Assembly: GCA_020091685.1 (NCBI GenBank)
Contig: CM034594.1
Coordinates: 4,624,903-4,688,902 of the forward strand
Length of the DNA stretch: 64,000 nucleotides
Direction of reading: 5' to 3'
Source: Lutjanus erythropterus
Lineage: Eukaryota; Chordata; Actinopteri; Lutjaniformes; Lutjanidae
Positions within the stretch are counted from its first letter, which is position 1. The number at the start of each line of letters is the position of its first letter. This document shows, piece by piece, positions 59,755 to 64,000 of this stretch. The notes below the pieces were generated by a model. It ran no database searches, was not told the DNA's origin, and was given only the letters and a program-made list of their open reading frames with translations. Both the position numbers and the translations under genes were made by a program.

Positions 59755-59860
59755 GGGTGCAACAGATCACGAAACTCATAGTATGGATCGTATCATAGTT
59801 TTGAGTCATTAATCAGAACATTTTTGGATTTGGCAAAAATAAGGGGTAGGGATATGATAC
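59755..59860 (+). repeat. GGGGTGCAACAG repeat fragment
   Basis: AGGGGTGCAACAGATCACGA, CTCATAGTATGGATCGTATC and TTTTGAGTCATTAATCAG resemble the start of a hAT-like teleost element. Only about 100 bases are recognisable. Confidence 0.45.
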
Positions 59861-59896
59861 CCAGCCTTACAGACAGTGCAATACACAATTAATTTT

Positions 59897-60419
59897 AGGG
59901 CTGCAAATAACTGGTGATTATTTTTGACTGATTCAAAGCAAATTAAGACAAGACAGTTCATGCAGACCAATTGAATAAATCATCCCCTCCCATGCCTGAT
60001 TAGTCCAGTGTTTATAATAAAGAATAACATAAATAATAATAATAATAAGAAGAACAACGGAGTACTTGTAGTTGTTCTTTTTAGTGTGTTTTTATTTTCC
60101 CTCTTACCCCATAGACATAGAGAGATTTTTTGTCCTAAAATGAAATGGGGGCGTGGGTCCTCTTCCACGGAGGCCATCATGTTGCACAGCTATGTTTCTA
60201 CTGTAGCCCAGAACACATGTTTGCAATCTACAAGCTCACAGCAAGAAACTACAAAATCTTACATACTGGTCCTTTAATTCACAAGTAGTTTAGTCTCTTT
60301 AATGTCAATAAATAATGAAAGGTACCCAGTACTATATTTTTTGCTTGACCAACAGCCCTAAAACCAAAGATTGGTTTACTATAATTTAATTTAATAATTG
60401 ACCAATCGTTTCAGCTCTA
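59897..60419 (+). mobile_element. CTGCAACTAA family ends around a 450-bp interior
   Basis: The left end AGGGCTGCAAATAACTGGTG and right end TTGACCAATCGTTTCAGCTC match the family. The middle (60000-60280) contains a TAA microsatellite and sequence unlike the other copies, so it may be a second insertion. Confidence 0.55.
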
Positions 60420-61333
60420 ATGGATTTCAGGCTAACTTCACACCAGATTACTGTTTCATTGTTAGAAAAGCTGTTGCAGTGTGTTTGTCTTCAGTTTTTC
60501 TCCCCCTCAAAATCTTTAATGGATATTATCTCAAGCATTTGATAGTGTTGGTCAACACCCCCTCAGGCCTGCTGGATCTGCAAAGACGCTCTGTTTGAAT
60601 ATGTGCACATGTATGTCCTCATGGAATACAAATGGATGCGATTGTGTCTGTGCCAGATCTCTGTCTCCAGCCCCTGATGACATCAGAGGAGAGACAGACA
60701 TGCTAGCGGACTGTAGCTCTGACCCCCCCGATAAGGATACTATTCACTTCCTGTGACATCTGCTAATCAAGCCGGGCCAGAGAGTGGCCACATTAGACCT
60801 CAACCGTTTAAAGGTCACCACTCTCTGCTGTGGCTGAGACTTCGGTTTCATGTGCTCAAAACAACTGGTCCTCCTCAGAAGAAGTGAACTGGTCACAGAC
60901 AATAAATGCCCTTGTTGTGTCTCGACCGCAGCATAGAAAATTGAGGCTCAGTAATCTGGCAGAGGATCAGCAGAGCAGAGCGGGTTTGAAATGGAAGTTC
61001 CTAAATTCAGACCTCTCTTCCGGCACAGATCCACAGCGATGACTGTAACTGTGTCATTTACATGCCTATGAGCAGCTGTTTGTGGAGCAGGCATTGTGAC
61101 TGAAATTTTGATATGTGATGTGATTCAACTCAAAAATCTAGTGAAGGTGGTTGCCTTGAAATTATGAGTTTTCTCAACGCTCAGATGTATGTTTATGTTT
61201 TACATTTCTTTATATATCTTCAGTTGTAGAAAGTTAGTTTTGCTCTTAGTTTCAGTCATTTTCATTGCAGGCAGACCATTGCAGGATACATTCATGAAGT
61301 TTTGGCATAAATATTGAGTATTTTTCAACTAGA

Positions 61334-62572
61334 GTTGGGTGATATGCCAATATATACTGTGCAACAGAAGAAATGTATCCATCAGAGAGATTTGGCAGTA
61401 CCGTCTCCAACAGGGGAGCTACTCTTGTGTGATCTTGCATGTTTATAGTGTGATCTTGTGAATCCAGCTGTCTTGCAAGGTAATGCGATTTGGTTAGCAA
61501 CATGAGAGTGGCAGTTGGTGCATCTCCAGCTGGTTTGCTAACTGCCCCAAAAGAACAGGGCTCGAATATACAAACATTCTAAGAAATCTCTAAACTCTAA
61601 AGTTCTGGTTTAGGAGGGAATTAGGAAAACTCTCAGAGCAACGAAGAGAACTTTTTGACCCTAATGCTTGTTGTGACTCATTCATTTAAAGTATGTGATT
61701 GGTTGAGCCACAAAAGAAAAAAACTGCATTCTTGGTGTCAGTAGGCATAGATTAGACGGTAAAATTGGCCGGATTTAGTCTCTGTTAAGAAATGGTGTAA
61801 TTGTGAATACTTGTTAAGAACATCTCTGTTGAATAAATTGTAAGCCAGACTTTAAAAGTTGTAAAGAAAAAGTTTAAAAACATGGTCGTACTTGCAGGGT
61901 AACCTTTTCACATGCCCAGTTGTTATATTTATGTTATAGTTATTTGTCTATGTTTACTTTTACTTAATATATTTGATGTTAAACAGGGAACCACGCCATG
62001 TCAATGAATGCCATTTTATTTTGTTCTGTAAAACACTTTGTAACATTGTTTAGTTTATTATTATTATTATTATAGTTGTTGTGTGAGCCCATCTCTAATG
62101 AGATCGATCGCAAACATTATTCCTGCATGATTTAACTCGTGGCATTTCATGAACTCGCTGTCATTCAGTGTTTGGAGAATACTTCTCCAACTTCTTTGTC
62201 TTTTTGCCATTTTCTTCTGTTTAAGAAACTTTTGTCTTTATTAGGGTCTACTCTTACCTTTAAGGAGAAATTCTTAGAAAACGTGAAATTTTCTTAGAAT
62301 TTCATCACTAGGAGCATCTGAACCATGCAACCGTGAATATGGCTCCAGAGTGATAAGAAAACGTGGGAGGAGCGTGAAATTGTAAATAAAGAGCTGAGTC
62401 TTTTGCTTTTAACTCGGGTGTTGTCTCCTGTGAGGAAGTTGTTTGTCTTTAAAGGAAATTCCAAATGAAAGAAGAAAATAATCTGGAGCATGATGTATAA
62501 TGTTACCGTGACATAAAATGATATATGCTGTGATATAACAATCTGGCCAATATCGCTCATCCCTACTGATGG
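61334..62572. repeat. possible element bounded by GGGTGATATGCCAATAT / CCAATATCGCTCATCCC
   Basis: AGAGTTGGGTGATATGCCAA at about 61331 and GGCCAATATCGCTCATCCCT at about 62545 are roughly inverted and resemble ends of a common fish element. They lie 1.2 kb apart, so this may be one long or two separate fragments. Confidence 0.4.
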
Positions 62573-64000
62573 AAATGGTGACTGTGCCCCAAAACCAGGT
62601 CATTGTGTAGAGAAAGTTCATCACAGGCACATGGTGTCTTATCTCAGTCCTGAAATAAAGCCTTGAGCTGTTCACAAGCACTCTGTTTATGTGTTCCCAT
62701 GCAACGGGCTCCTCAAGACACCACGCAGAATAGGAGCAGTCCACTACTGTTTTTGATCTGGCCTGTGACAGTGCAGCATCAGTCTTAAGAGATGTCTAAA
62801 ATTGTTTTGGTGAATTTACAGCTGTTAGGATTAGTGAAACATAATCCAGATCCCCAGTGAAACCTGGAGAGGAAACAGTACAAAGGCTAGGAAATATCAG
62901 TCTTCTGCCATAGAAGCTTTAAGTACAGTGAACATTAATGGAAAGGCAAAGGACAATAGATCTGGAAACAACAGGAAATTTTCTATCACTATATTGTTCT
63001 GACGCAAAGCTTGTGGGTTAATGGATGTATCTATGTCTGTCTCTTACTTTAGAAGGACTGCTAGCTTGTTTTTTGAAACAGTACCAACCATCAGCACTCT
63101 GTCAAACCAAAGCAAATATGCTGCTGGTGTGAAGCAGTGGTAGGTGATCTCTGTTACAGCATTACAGTAACACAAGTCACTAAAGTACAGTACAGTATCA
63201 TGTAAGTGGAGCCTCTGCAACTTTGGAATGAGCAAAACGCAAGTGATTCAACCGATCCTCAGTAATTATTTAGGCAGGTGCAACTGGCATGGGGGAAAAA
63301 CATTGATACACGACAGTCAGTCTGTCTGCTTGACAGTCCGATTTTTCTGCAGTAAAAATGAAAACTTTATCTTATTAGATAGAACAGATAACGACAATGG
63401 GGGACATAATTTGTAGTTGAAAAAAGTTAATAAATCGAACATATTTTATTGCAGCACTCAGATTATTGTAAAAATATTTAAAATCCCAATGTCATATCAT
63501 GGGGCCTGTGCTGTTTGGGTTATGTTTTAGCACATCACACAAACATGTCAGTGGTTTTACATCTCAGTAGTATGTAACTGTTGTTTCTAGCTTAGGGTCT
63601 GGTTTGACCCACTCAGTCAGGCTGGCCAATGATAACATCAAGTGACCGTCTTAAGATAATCTACAGAAATTGTAGATTGTCCAGTAATCTGTACGGTTAT
63701 TATCACTTGTGGTAACAGCTGTTGCTATTCAGCAAAACTTACATAGACTGGCTTTAGAAGATTACAGTGAGATCATTACTGTAACTCTGTAGTAACCTCA
63801 TAACATTATATCAGATGTCGGCAGATATGTGTAGCCCTCAGAATTAGAATCAGAGTCAGAAGAAGTTTGCCCATCACAACAATATTTGAAAATGATTTAG
63901 TGACCTAAAAAAAAAAGACAACAAATCCTGGTGTAGAGACAGTTCACCCCAAAATCAGAAATACATGTTTTTCCTCTGACCCTTTTTGTGTTTTGTTGAT

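Larger units (their letters stand above)
57150..64000 (+). other. mcam: probable mcam intron 1 (continues past the window)
   Basis: No second exon is recognised. It holds CTGCAACTAA family elements (57643-58419, 59897-60419), fragments of other DNA repeats (59755-59860, 61334-62572), (TAA)n near 60035-60050 and (TTA)n near 62057-62073. The stretches 58425-59700, 60420-61330 and 62580-64000 show nothing I can name. Confidence 0.5.

Overview
This window is nuclear DNA of a ray-finned fish, probably a spiny-rayed teleost. The evidence is spliced vertebrate genes with GT/AG introns, AT-rich intergenic DNA with many microsatellites, and dense, mostly diverged copies of non-coding repeat families that I recognise as typical of teleost genomes. 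There are no bacterial-type operons, tRNA or rRNA genes, or CRISPR arrays.

Four protein-coding loci can be supported. (1) Positions 1-4210, plus strand: the last nine coding exons of kmt2a (MLL1 histone H3K4 methyltransferase). They give 629 in-frame residues that include the WDR5-binding Win motif, FYRC, SET and post-SET, followed by a probable 5.9-kb 3' UTR ending near 10085. (2) Positions 20927-22600, plus strand: c1qtnf5 (CTRP5), two coding exons, 250 residues. (3) Positions 37525-38868, minus strand: rnf26, an intact single-exon ORF for an ER multi-pass RING E3 ligase, with an upstream region carrying two TCTCGCGAGA elements. (4) Positions 57086-57149, plus strand: a signal-peptide first exon, best explained as exon 1 of mcam (CD146). 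The window ends inside its first intron.

Order and orientation of c1qtnf5(+), rnf26(-), mcam(+) mirror the human 11q23.3 trio C1QTNF5(-), RNF26(+), MCAM(-). Kmt2a is a direct neighbour here but lies roughly a megabase away in human, as I recall, and no mfrp coding exon is visible upstream of c1qtnf5.

The rest (about 10.1-20.9, 23.0-37.1, 39.6-56.9 and 57.2-64.0 kb) is intergenic or intronic sequence built largely from non-autonomous elements. They include at least three kinds of foldback element with long inverted arms, a tandem repeat carrying consensus DR1 nuclear-receptor motifs, an irregular ~37-bp minisatellite, nested insertions, and an LTR-like block with a TATA box and a polyadenylation signal. 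I found no convincing undescribed biological system. The most interesting points are regulatory (paired TCTCGCGAGA motifs, Pumilio sites in the kmt2a 3' UTR, DR1 arrays) and structural (foldback families, nesting, gene-order compaction).
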